64,000 nt of DNA from Vandiemenella viatica (taxonomy: Eukaryota; Arthropoda; Insecta; Orthoptera; Morabidae). A program made the position numbers and the translations under genes. The notes below the pieces were generated by a model that worked only from the letters and a program-made list of their open reading frames with translations, searched no databases and was not told the DNA's origin. The stretch spans positions 10,796,924-10,860,923 of the forward strand of contig JARYHS010008074.1 in assembly GCA_031002005.1 (NCBI GenBank), read 5' to 3'. Each line of letters starts with the position of its first letter. Position 1 is the first letter of the stretch. Shown in pieces: positions 10,789-20,390 of the stretch.

Positions 10789-12922
10789 TTATTTTTTTGA
10801 CTGCGATTATTTAGTTAAATGTGGTACATTAAAATAAACGAATTACGCGAATCAAACGTAACAAGTATAAGTAATATTTTATTTACTGAAAATATTTTTG
10901 TGCTTGAAAAGTTACTAACCTAAGATGGTTCTACCCCTCTTTGGATGGTTTATGTTGTTTTTTTGTCTGCGGTTAGATATTTATTTGGTTTTCTAAAACG
11001 CAGAGACTTAAAATCATTGTAATACGCCAGTCAAACCACCCCATAATAGATTAACACTTCAATAATTTGCAGTAAACGTCTTTGTGCTTATTAAAACCTA
11101 ATACCATTTTTCTTTTTTACTGAGTATGAGCATTAGAAAATATGATACTTTTAGTTAACTGTTACGTAAATCATATTTTTAGTTGTTACCGCAGCTGTAA
11201 CCCTAACCAAAGTGTATAGTTAGTGATATAATTCTATATTTCTTCGTAGGTTAGGATAAGACTAATACAGTATATAATACTCATCTCTACGCAGTGACGT
11301 TGGTAATTTCGCAATTGTCCAAGAAGGGCTGAGCGATAATTAATTCTCCATTTGGTCTCAACTACAGTACACACATTCGTTAGAAAGTAATATATTTTTT
11401 AAAAAAACCTGCGTATTAAAGCGGCAAAATACATACTAAATGAAGTGAAATATTTTTTAAAAAGGAGGCTGATTGTACTGGCAACGCTGTCGCACAGGGC
11501 ATTATGTCTAAGGTACATTTTCTTTTGCTTTAATATACTTTTTCTCGAAAGACATCTCACCAGAAAGGGGTGCACAAAATTTCTGATTAACGAGACAACT
11601 ATTTCTTGGTATGCAATTATTATACCGTTACCTATAATTTTTCAGGTAGTTTTTAATTTCTTATACTTGATATGTATATAGTCGTATATTCCTTTTCGAT
11701 TCAGCCATCTATGGACTACGACTACCCAACTTCAGTTCCTCTTCTGACTTTCCTGCCTCCGTCGCCAGCACTCTTTCATTCTCTCGCTCACTCTTGCTTT
11801 TTCTTCCTCTGAAAATTCCCCCCTTTTCCTGGTTGGTTTTTCTACAGTCACATCCTTTACCTCCGCAATCTTTCCTCTGAATAATTCCCTGTCTTTGATG
11901 TCTTCTATGCTGATTCCACATCTTTTCAGATTCTGATGGACCTCCTTCACCATTGGAACTTGAGTCTTCCTGTTCTTGTGAAAGTTGAGTAATTCCTTTG
12001 CCATTCTTTCTGGTTCCATTGTTTGGATATGTCCACAAAAAGCTAATCTCCTTTTCTTAATTGTGTTTGATACTTTTTCAAACTTATAATTCTTGGTTCG
12101 ATCTCAAACAGAAATTAAATTATCTTCCTATCACTTTTTTCGGTACTTTCTTTCTTTCCTATTTCCGTCAATCCCTTTCCGCCTAGTGTTTCTGCTGCGT
12201 ATAATCATTATGGCTGCACTACTGTAATATAGTGCCTGTATTTCGCCTGACGGGAGAGTAATTTTGATTTGTATGTCTTTTAACAAATTCTGAAAGCTGT
12301 TTCCGTCTTTCTCTCCCTATCTTTAACTGCAGCCTTTTCATTAACATTGGGCATCAAAATTTCACCAAGGTATTTGAACTTCTGTGTTCTTTTAATATCG
12401 CCATATTTAGTTTTCACTGTCAACGTCTGGTCTTTTGCATCTATGTTCATGTATTCCGTTTTCTCAAACGATATTTGTAGTTCTGCTTTCTCAGCTGTTT
12501 CCTTCAAGACTTCTATCTGTTTGATTGCAGTCTCGATATCTCATTCAAAGAACATGTAGTATCCCTGCCAGCTCATTGATAAGAGCAGACAGGGTAACTT
12601 CCACAGGAGCAATGGATAAGGGCTGATCATTGAAGATCGACCACTGTTCCGATATGAATATTCGTCATAGGTTCCTACAGCAACACCTGACAGGATTTAT
12701 GGCTCAGTACATTCAAATAATAATATAGGAGAGGAGGTTAAAATACTGTAAACGGCAATTACATATTTACACCTTTATTTACGTGAGCAATGTCTGATGC
12801 ATATGTTAATATCCACAATGTTTAACTGGCTTTATAACAATACAGTTATGCGTTCACCGGATCATTCCACACAGGGCCAAGGACAAAGGCGAGCCTGGGC
12901 GCCTCGCAGCCCAAACTAACTG
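10789..12922. repeat. Left copy of a ~2.2 kb direct segmental duplication
   Basis: Collinear with 23780-25965 and visibly similar throughout, with scattered substitutions and small indels (for example GTGGTACATTAAAATAAACG against GTAGTACATTAAAACAAACG). The right copy starts at the edge of the assembly gap, so the full duplicated length is unknown. The segment includes the 3' half of a family B LINE (about 11715-12545) plus ~380 bases of unidentified sequence. The scattered differences suggest an old duplication and not two haplotypes. Confidence 0.88.
11715..12545 (-). pseudogene. Family B LINE, 3' half (left copy)
   Basis: Minus-strand frames give EVLKETAEKAELQISFEKTE, then RTQKFKYLGEILMPN (12280-12507), then MEPERMAKELLNFH...RKTQV and KRGEFSEEEKARVSERMKEC near the C terminus (11732-12019). 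This is the thumb and C-terminal extension of an APE-type LINE reverse transcriptase, related to the better-preserved copy at 39035-42245. Frameshifts lie around 12030-12280. The reverse transcriptase core is missing because the LINE is cut at about 12545, exactly where the right copy is interrupted too. Confidence 0.82.
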
Positions 12923-13231
12923 AAATAAGAGAAATTATAAAGAGCCTTAAGAACAACAAGACATCTGGAAAAGACTCTATTGTTGCCGAGCTTATTAAGT
13001 TTGCTGGAGATCAGGTAATAGACCAACTTGAGAAACTCTTCCAACAAATCTGACTTAAGGAAGAGATTCAAGAAGAGTGGAGGGACGCTGCCATCGATCT
13101 ATTACACAAAAAGGGAGACAAATCAAATGTGAATAACTACAGAGGTATAGCACTACTACCTGTGGCATACAAGATGCTCTCCAAAGCACTGCAGCGAATA
13201 ATAGAGAACCACATTGATCGACAACTAGGAG
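12923..13231 (+). pseudogene. Family B LINE reverse transcriptase scrap, inverted
   Basis: Plus-strand text EIREIIKSLKNNKTSGKDSI, then WRDAAIDLLHKKGDKSNVNN and YRGIALLPVAYKMLSKAL is the start of a LINE reverse transcriptase. It is the reverse complement of part of 27080-27396 and breaks off at CTAGGAGAAT in both places, pointing to a rearrangement junction. On its left, the shared ~380-base block ends at CCCAAACTAACT. There is one in-frame stop (QQI*LKEE). Confidence 0.8.
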
Positions 13232-13344
13232 AATGTGTGCGTGGAGACTTTCCCGGCGTACTGAAGCAATGTAGCCTTCACGGGTGTGCCCCGGATGGTG
13301 TTTTGGAAACACAACGTTTCGAAGTAGTGATAAAAGGCCGGTGT
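13232..13344. mobile_element. Penelope-like non-coding scrap beside the palindrome
   Basis: The stretch runs from GTGTGCGTGGAGACTTTCCC through GGTGTTTTGGAAACACAACG to TTTCGAAGTAGTGA. The minus-strand order CGAAACGTTGTG is a core phrase I associate with Penelope-like non-coding ends. It abuts the left edge of the large inverted repeat; Penelope coding sequence abuts the right edge (22086 onward). Either the palindrome interrupts a Penelope copy or two scraps were juxtaposed. Confidence 0.35.
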
Positions 13345-13589
13345 GAGCCCAGTTTTTAATTGATGTTAGTTGATTTTAATTGAATTGGCGTGGGGGTCTT
13401 AATTGATTTTAATTAATGCTAATTGATTTTAATTAATGCTAATTGATTTTAATTGATTTTAATTAATGTTAATTGATTTTAATTAAGGCTAATTGATTTT
13501 AATTAATGCTAATTGATTTTAATTGATTTTAATTGAGGCTAATTGATTTTAATTAATTTTAATTGATTTTAATTGATTTTAATTGAATT
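13345..13589. repeat. AT-rich minisatellite, outer end of left arm
   Basis: Variable short units built from AATTGATTTT, AATTAATGCT and AATTAAGGCT (mostly 10 or 20 bases), interrupted once by GGCGTGGGGGTC. The mirrored counterpart is at about 21870-22085 with a different unit order, so this part has diverged between arms. Confidence 0.85.
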
Positions 13590-14030
13590 GCGGGGAGGGG
13601 GTCTGACATCTGTAACCTCAGATTGATCTTATTATTTCCTTATGTACAGCGGTCAGCGGACAGTTTTTTCCCCATGTATTCTTATGGAGGATGGAGTGAG
13701 CCCACTTTTTCCCCCATGGCGGGGAGCCTTAATTGATTTTAATTAATGCTAATTGAATTGCGGGGAGGGGGTCTGACATCTGTAACCTCAGATTGATCTT
13801 ATTATTTCCTTATGTACAGCGGTCAGCGGACAGTTTTTTCCCCATGTATTCTTATGGAGGATGGAGTGAGCCCACTTTTTCCCCCATGGCGGGGAGCCTT
13901 AATTGATTTTAATTAATGCTAATTGAATTGCGGGGATGGGGGTCTCACATCTGTAACCTCAGATTGATCTTATTATTTCCTTATGTACAGCGGTCAGCGG
14001 ACAGTTTTCCCCCCCCATGTATTGCTTATG
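13590..14030. repeat. 170-bp tandem repeat, three copies (left arm)
   Basis: Units begin GCGGGGAGGGGGTCTGACAT at 13590, 13760 and 13930, exactly 170 bases apart; the third is partial and diverges after about 14015. Each contains GATCTTATTATTTCCTTATG and the phrase GTCAGCGGACAGTTTT. Only two copies are present in the right arm. Confidence 0.9.
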
Positions 14031-14094
14031 GACCTGTCTTTGCAGACAGTTTGGAGCGGAGGGGAGCTGAGGAACTAGGGGAGTTTAATTGAAT

Positions 14095-14515
14095 GCGGGT
14101 TCGTAATTGAATGAGCACAGCTGCACCACACTCGAATTATCGCTCCCCTCGCAGCTGCATGATGCGGGTTCGTAATTGAATGCGCCACACCCGGAAGCCA
14201 TCAATTATCGCTCCCCTCGCAGCTGCATGATGCGGGTTCGTAATTGAATGAGCACAGCTGCACCACACCCCGGAAGCCCTTAATTATCGCTCCCCTCGCA
14301 GCTGCATGATGCGGGTTCGTAATTGAATGCGCCACACCCGGAAGCCATCAATTATCGCTCCCCTCGCAGCTGCATGATGCGGGTTCGTAATTGAATGTGC
14401 ACAGCTGCACCACACCCGAATTATCGCTCCCCTCGCAGCTGCATGATGCGGGTTCGTAATTGAATGCACACAGCTGCACCACACTCGAATTATCGCTCCC
14501 TCGCAGCTGCAGCCC
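14095..14515. repeat. ~68-bp tandem repeat with two interleaved subtypes (left arm)
   Basis: Six units start GCGGGTTCGTAATTGAATG at about 14095, 14164, 14232, 14311, 14379 and 14448. They share AATTATCGCTCCCCTCGCAG and CTGCATGAT. One subtype carries an insert with CACAGCTGCACCACAC, the other CGCCACACCCGGAAGCCATC. The array ends about 20 bases before the start codon of the unknown gene, so it occupies the promoter position. CAGCTG palindromes recur in it. Confidence 0.88.
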
Positions 14516-14537
14516 CACCCGGCGTCAGTTTGCAGCC

Positions 14538-15201
14538 ATGTCCCGTCTAGTGATGTTGTTCTCTTCTGTCTACCAACTCAACGCTGGTGATACGAAACGT
14601 TTGACGATAGGGTTATCGTCCAAACCCGAGTTTGAACCTGTTGTTGTTCTGGAAAAAGTGTGGGCACAATAAAATTGTTTAACCATACGACGAATGGAAC
14701 GTCCTGATCCATGTATTGGACGTAGTGTCCGAGTTATTCAACGCCGGCACCGACAGCATCTCGCTTGGTGAGCACACCGTCTCCTGCCGAACGATTGCCG
14801 GGGTGAAGACTGTTTGTTTCCACCTCAATGACGATCCTGCCAGCGGCGTCTTCTTCGGCCAGTCTACTTGGAGGAACTTCGTCGACGCGCAGCCGACCGT
14901 GACAAACGCCTTGACCGTCAAGCAGAAGTGGGGCTACTTGGTGGCACGATATTATACTGAATTTGTGGACATTCTAGCTAATAAAGTGCTACGAGACTTC
15001 AATATGGCTACAGTGCAAAAACTGATTGACATGCATATTAATAATGTTCGTGTAGCTCAAGTGACATACAGTTCATCATTGGATTATGCGCAATTAAGAC
15101 TTGAACTCATTGCATATAAAAATTTGTTAGTATCTGATGATGTAAATAATATTGTAATTAAGAATTATGAACCTGGATATGATGTTTGTGGACCTTATTA
15201 A
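14538..15201 (+). pseudogene. Unknown arm-encoded protein, left copy, frameshifted
   Basis: Same gene as 20391-21053, starting at the equivalent ATG (MSRLVMLFSSVYQLN). Compared with the right copy, small base changes around 14655-14680 (AAAAAGTGTGGGCACAATAA against AAAAAGTGGGGCACAATAA) shift the frame, so translation stops after EKVWAQ; the remainder stays open from about 14716 to 15201. This copy would yield only a ~45-residue stub. The lesion could be real or a base-calling error in a homopolymer-rich site. Confidence 0.7.
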
Positions 15202-15214
15202 CTAAAGTGTTTAA

Positions 15215-15421
15215 ATCGCATCAGCATACTACAAGGTGTTTGTGAGTGAATTGGCTGACAAAGTGTTGAGTGACTACTACACATGTACTGCCTCAGTGTC
15301 GAAGTTAATGGATATGCACATCAACAACGTTCATCCTATTCATGTGTCTTACAGTTCTACAATTGATTTTGGGCAATTAAGGAATGAAATAGTTGCATAC
15401 AAAAAATTTGATTGTACTTAA
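15215..15421 (+). CDS. Second open frame: paralogous copy of the C-terminal module (left arm)
   Basis: An open frame without an ATG near its start reads IASAYYKVFVSELADKVL, then KLMDMHINNVHPIHVSYSS and FGQLRNEIVAYKK. It parallels the C terminus of the unknown protein (YYTEFVDILANKVLRDFN, KLIDMHINNVRVAQVTYSSS, AQLRLELIAYKN), with roughly half the residues identical. It follows the first gene's stop by only 14 bases, and AATAAA occurs 30 bases after its own stop, so both probably lie in one transcript. It may be a 3' exon, a read-through product or a decayed duplicate. Confidence 0.45.
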   Translation: MASAYYKVFVSELADKVLSDYYTCTASVSKLMDMHINNVHPIHVSYSSTIDFGQLRNEIVAYKKFDCT

Positions 15422-15450
15422 TGATGTATGCAGAATTGTAAACAGTAAAG

Positions 15451-15456
15451 AATAAA
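15451..15456 (+). terminator. Candidate poly(A) signal after the arm gene (left)
   Basis: AATAAA lies 30 bases downstream of the second frame's stop and before the 74-bp tandem duplication. The mirror copy is at 20136-20141. Confidence 0.45.
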
Positions 15457-15464
15457 ATCATTTT

Positions 15465-15612
15465 ACCAGATTTTTCTTTTGTCATTTCACCTATCCTAAT
15501 TAAATAATAAGATAGTATATATTTTATTTAAATCTTTTACCAGATTTTTCTTTTGTCATTTCACCTATCCTAATTAAATAATAAGATAGTATATATTTTA
15601 TTTAAATCTTGC
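15465..15612. repeat. 74-bp tandem duplication (left arm)
   Basis: Two adjacent copies of a unit starting ACCAGATTTTTCTTTTGTC (15465 and 15539). It is also present in the right arm (about 19981-20128), so the duplication predates the inverted duplication or has been copied between arms. Confidence 0.9.
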
Positions 15613-15918
15613 TGAAATATCACGCCATAAAATAGGCATATTCATAATTTAACTGTCCTTACAGCTAATGTGCAAAGTATACATTACATAACGTCTGTAA
15701 AACTGTTATTGACTGCTACGCCATGTTTATATCCCTTTCTAAGCATGAAGGTAGACAACTTTCCCACCTTCTACTAGTTATGCACTAACGTAATTGCTTT
15801 GCGGTTTAAAATTTTATTCCTGAATGCATCTTTTTGTTGAATAAAAGCTGCTGAATATCTCACTTCTGCCAGACAGAATTTTAGTAAATTTAACGTAGGT
15901 AACCACTTTTCGCTGGAA

Positions 15919-16107
15919 ATGGCAGATCAACAAAGCACTTACGAGTATGGGTGGCTCTTTGTCGCTGAGTCGGCAATGCATGTAGGGCTACACTGTAACC
16001 GACTTCGGCCGATTGTTCGCTCTGCCAGCACACTGCGACCGATTGTTATTTACTTCTCAACAGATCGCGTTGCAAGATGGAAGAAATTGACGTTATTTAA
16101 ATGTTGA
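15919..16107 (+). CDS. Small open frame of 62 residues (left arm), unrecognised
   Basis: Starts at ATG (MADQQSTYEYGWLF) and is unchanged in the mirror copy at 19485-19673. The protein has no motif I recognise; it contains two similar phrases, RLRPIVRS and TLRPIVIY. Equality between arms is not evidence of selection because the flanking non-coding DNA is equally conserved. It may be chance. Confidence 0.25.
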   Translation: MADQQSTYEYGWLFVAESAMHVGLHCNRLRPIVRSASTLRPIVIYFSTDRVARWKKLTLFKC

Positions 16108-16549
16108 CTGAGAACTCTGTTCAGATTTAATATTATGTTTTGTTATGTAAAAAGTGAATGAGTAAACGACATTTGGTAACACAGCAATGACAAATACTAC
16201 GAACTTACATTAACTCTATCCAAAGTATTTTTTCACAAGACGTTAACTCTCATTCAGAGGTCGCTTGTTCGTCACCCGTCGTGAAAGTGAAAAGTCCAGG
16301 ATTCGAATCCCGGCTCAGCCTCGATTTTCAAAAGCCCTTAACCTGACATTCACATCTGGCACAACTTGCGCGTTGTAATGTGGTTACACCAGAACACTTC
16401 CGTTGTTTGGTTTCCAGTTTAAACTGTAGGTTCTCTACACCCGGCTAAGTTCACGTAGGCTAGGATAGGTGCGGAATGCGCAGGCAATAAAAACCCTGGT
16501 CATAATGACCAGACTAGCCATTACTCCGTACTTCAGTTGAATATCGGGT

Positions 16550-16728
16550 TGGTTCCTTCAAAAGGCCATGTCTGAATTCCACCCCGTTCCCCTGCACCAG
16601 TCCTATCACGCATCGTGATCGGTAAAGATCTGACCTAGCATTTGGGAGGGTGCGCTTTCGAATCCCCGTCCAGGCATTCAGATTTGGGTTTTCCATGGTT
16701 TCCCCAAATAACGCGAGACGAATGCCGG
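16550..16728 (-). mobile_element. tRNA-derived SINE piece at the inner edge of the left arm
   Basis: Contains the phrase TTTGGGAGGGTGCGCTTTCG ending in AATCCCCGTC, a degenerate Pol III B box, then CAGATTTGGGTTTTCCATGG and TTTCCCCAAAT of the body. Related body text (rearranged and partly inverted) precedes it at 16550-16590 (GGTTCCTTCAAAAGGCCATG). Mirror symmetry with the other arm ends within this SINE at ATGCCGGG. The strand is uncertain because pieces point both ways. Confidence 0.5.
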
Positions 16729-18865
16729 GATAAGGAATAAGGCTTGTGGTGTGGGATAGAGGTGGTGCTGAAAAGTGGTACTACAACAGATTCTAATGAA
16801 CAGCCGGATCGGGAATTGAACTCTCCACCTCCACATGACAGTCCCAATCCTAAAAAACTCACCTACCGGGCACGGTAGTTATATCGGCATATAAAAAATT
16901 ACTCTCAAAGGAGTACTGCACGGGGGCGATCCCGACACTAGCCTCGAGTGATTTTTGGGGAAACGAAAGAAAATCTGACTCTAAAACCGTGCTGCATATC
17001 CTCGCGAACGATATATCCGAACGTTACTGCTCACCCACCAGGCTCGGTATTCTATGATCCTCTTGACTTTCGACATCCGATGCACGTTTTCGGTGATAAT
17101 AATAATAACATCGTCACTTTTATATAGCCAACGTTCAGACTGTTAGAAATTGTGTAAAATCTTTCGTATTAATCTTGGGGGATACTACAGCACGAATATA
17201 AAACTTTGTCTCGTAAAGTTTTTAGACTGGTTTGTGGAGGAGATATTACTCTAACTTCCCTTGTTCAGAACTGACTTTGCTGATGTTGTGATAAGCCAGA
17301 CGTCTCTACGCATTCAATATAACCTACATCTCCAACAACTGCTGATTCATTACTTTGCTTTAAAAACTCACACATCAGAGTAGATATTCAGACCGGCATA
17401 CAAGCAATAACTCTGAAAAGAAGACGAGTGGAATGCATTGAAGAAAGAACATGAAATCACCTGTATGACACTGCAGAACATTAAAAATTCACCAACCAGT
17501 CTCAAAAATTAAACCTGCATCGTCTGAAACGTGGACGAATGTAATCATTTCTGCACTGATCAGCATTTAGTCTCTGCAATAGAAAATATTGACGGTAATT
17601 CTAAAGTAAATGAAAACGTACTGGGCTTAAGATTTTTTTTTTCTTTTTACTTATGGTTTTACGCCTTGTCGAAGTCGAGGTCATTAGAGGCGGGATGTGA
17701 CTGGAGACAAGGAACGGGAAGGTATTCAGCCTTCGCCTTTTTTGAAGGAGGCAACGATTTTGACGTCGTGTTTGGACGATAAACCTATCTTCAGGTAGAA
17801 GATAGAACTTCAGTGTCGTAGTATAAGTTGTGAAATTTACAACTACCTATAGCAGACTGGCTGTGCAAGTGAGTTATGCGATCCACCAGTGGCTTAGTCA
17901 ACTTGTCAATATTTGCAAATTGTATGTATGGAGCAATGCAATTTATGATGACGCCGCATGGGGAATCTGAAAACAATTATTGTGAACTAGTGGCATGGTT
18001 TCGGTATTCACTTTGTGTGTGTGACAAATCACTACTATTTTAGGAAATTCGCGGAATACGCAAAAAAAAACAACTAATTTCGGTTTTTTCCATAGTTTCC
18101 TCAAATAACTCCATTGAGACATTTGACTCGTGTGCAACCAACTTTATTCACAAACGCGTTTCGGTCTCCTCAAATGGTTCCAGGCGAAAAACTTAGCAAT
18201 TTTGATAAAAAATGGCCACGTTTTTTCACTTTACCCAGAGACTGCCATTACAGTAGAAACTTTTTTTCCGTATTTCAATGCACAAACAATTATTGTGAAG
18301 TTGTGGCACGCATTCGCTGTACCCGCGCAAATATCTGTATTTCAAGAATTTTACAGTCACCCCTCAACAAGAATGGGAAGTGGTAACTTAGGAGGGTCTA
18401 TGAGTATACATCACTGACACAGGTATTCGAGCAGATAAACCTGTAGAACTCCCACCACATACATCGCGTTACCATCCCTGGCTACAGGAACAAACACCAC
18501 TAAACGCGTTTTATTTTTATTTTTGTCATTGTCGGAGTGTCCACAGTGACTCTTGGCGATAAACGGCTATTTGTATGTCTAAACAGATACTAATTAACAT
18601 GCGGACCGGGAATCGAACCCTCCATCTCCCACATGGTAGTCCCGAACGTTAACAAACCCACCCACCAGGAAGAAAAAAGTACCTCTGAAAGGAGGACGAA
18701 TATATAGACCTGCAGTGAAATCACCTACCTGCCTAATAAGTTATATTGAATTGGATAAAAGCACATGCGATTCTTTTTTATGGTTCTATGCCTTTAGAGG
18801 CGGGGAAAGGACAGTGGACGAGGAACGGGAAGGAATTCTGCCATGGAAAAATGATGAAATTATCC
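16729..18865. other. 2.1 kb spacer between the inverted arms
   Basis: Unique relative to the arms. Two direct copies of a minus-strand tRNA-like SINE head occur at about 16803-16872 and 18603-18672 (shared GGGAATCGAACCCTCC-type B box complement and CCACCAGG end). SINE-body-like text recurs at 17640-17790 and 18770-18850 (TTTATGGTT, AGAGGCGGG, AGGAACGGGAAGG). No frame resembles a transposase, integrase, polymerase or capsid gene; the small frames at 17531-17782 and 18114-18417 lack any motif. Confidence 0.65.
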
Positions 18866-19484
18866 CCGGCATTCGTCTCGCGTTATTTGGGGAAACCATG
18901 GAAAACCCAAATCTGAATGCCTGGACGGGGATTCGAAACCGCACCCTCCCAAATGCTAGGTCAGATCTTTACCGATCACGATGCGTGATAGGACTGGTGC
19001 AGGGGAACGGGGTGGAATTCAGACATGGCCTTTTGAAGGAACCAACCCGATATTCAACTGAAGTACGGAGTAATGGCTAGTCTGGTCATTATGACCAGGG
19101 TTTTTATTGCCTGCGCATTCCGCACCTATCCTAGCCTACGTGAACTTAGCCGGGTGTAGAGAACCTACAGTTTAAACTGGAAACCAAACAACGGAAGTGT
19201 TCTGGTGTAACCACATTACAACGCAAGTTGTGCCAGATGTGAATGTCAGGTTAAGGGCTTTTGAAAATCGAGGCTGAGCCGGGATTCGAATCCTGGACTT
19301 TTCACTTTCACGACGGGTGACGAACAAGCGACCTCTGAATGAGAGTTAACGTCTTGTGAAAAAATACTTTGGATAGAGTTAATGTAAGTTCGTAGTATTT
19401 GTCATTGCTGTGTTACCAAATGTCGTTTACTCATTCACTTTTTACATAACAAAACATAATATTAAATCTGAACAGAGTTCTCAG

Positions 19485-19673
19485 TCAACATTTAAATAAC
19501 GTCAATTTCTTCCATCTTGCAACGCGATCTGTTGAGAAGTAAATAACAATCGGTCGCAGTGTGCTGGCAGAGCGAACAATCGGCCGAAGTCGGTTACAGT
19601 GTAGCCCTACATGCATTGCCGACTCAGCGACAAAGAGCCACCCATACTCGTAAGTGCTTTGTTGATCTGCCAT
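19485..19673 (-). CDS. Small open frame of 62 residues (right arm), unrecognised
   Basis: Mirror copy of 15919-16107 with the same predicted protein. Possibly a chance frame. Confidence 0.25.
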   Translation of the reverse strand: MADQQSTYEYGWLFVAESAMHVGLHCNRLRPIVRSASTLRPIVIYFSTDRVARWKKLTLFKC

Positions 19674-20170
19674 TTCCAGCGAAAAGTGGTTACCTACGTT
19701 AAATTTACTAAAATTCTGTCTGGCAGAAGTGAGATATTCAGCAGCTTTTATTCAACAAAAAGATGCATTCAGGAATAAAATTTTAAACCGCAAAGCAATT
19801 ACGTTAGTGCATAACTAGTAGAAGGTGGGAAAGTTGTCTACCTTCATGCTTAGAAAGGGATATAAACATGGCGTAGCAGTCAATAACAGTTTTACAGACG
19901 TTATGTAATGTATACTTTGCACATTAGCTGTAAGGACAGTTAAATTATGAATATGCCTATTTTATGGCGTGATATTTCAGCAAGATTTAAATAAAATATA
20001 TACTATCTTATTATTTAATTAGGATAGGTGAAATGACAAAAGAAAAATCTGGTAAAAGATTTAAATAAAATATATACTATCTTATTATTTAATTAGGATA
20101 GGTGAAATGACAAAAGAAAAATCTGGTAAAATGATTTTATTCTTTACTGTTTACAATTCTGCATACATCA

Positions 20171-20377
20171 TTAAGTACAATCAAATTTTTTGTATGCAAC
20201 TATTTCATTCCTTAATTGCCCAAAATCAATTGTAGAACTGTAAGACACATGAATAGGATGAACGTTGTTGATGTGCATATCCATTAACTTCGACACTGAG
20301 GCAGTACATGTGTAGTAGTCACTCAACACTTTGTCAGCCAATTCACTCACAAACACCTTGTAGTATGCTGATGCGAT
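20171..20377 (-). CDS. Second open frame: paralogous C-terminal module (right arm)
   Basis: Mirror copy of 15215-15421. It sits 14 bases beyond the stop of the intact gene at 20391-21053 and is followed by AATAAA at 20136-20141. The frame lacks its own ATG, which favours a downstream exon, stop read-through or a dead duplicate over an independent gene. Confidence 0.45.
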   Translation of the reverse strand: MASAYYKVFVSELADKVLSDYYTCTASVSKLMDMHINNVHPIHVSYSSTIDFGQLRNEIVAYKKFDCT

Positions 20378-20390
20378 TTAAACACTTTAG

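Larger units (their letters stand above)
13345..16728. repeat. Left arm of the giant inverted repeat
   Basis: This ~3.4 kb arm matches the reverse complement of 18866-22085. Paired positions sum to about 35,592 across most of the arm, so alignment is almost gap-free, and long stretches I compared (for example around 15600-15700) are identical. From outside to inside it has an AT-rich minisatellite, a 170-bp array, a ~68-bp array, the unknown gene, a 74-bp tandem duplication, spacer, and a SINE body in which the symmetry ends. It is longer than the right arm mainly because it has one extra 170-bp unit. Confidence 0.9.

Noticed and set aside
11709..12038. 109-residue minus-strand frame
   Set aside because: It is a shadow of the LINE frame 11732-12019 in another register.
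14284..14484. 66-residue frame with internal repeats (also 21107-21307)
   Set aside because: It is the translation of the ~68-bp tandem repeat on the opposite strand to the arm gene; length multiples of the unit keep the frame open by chance.
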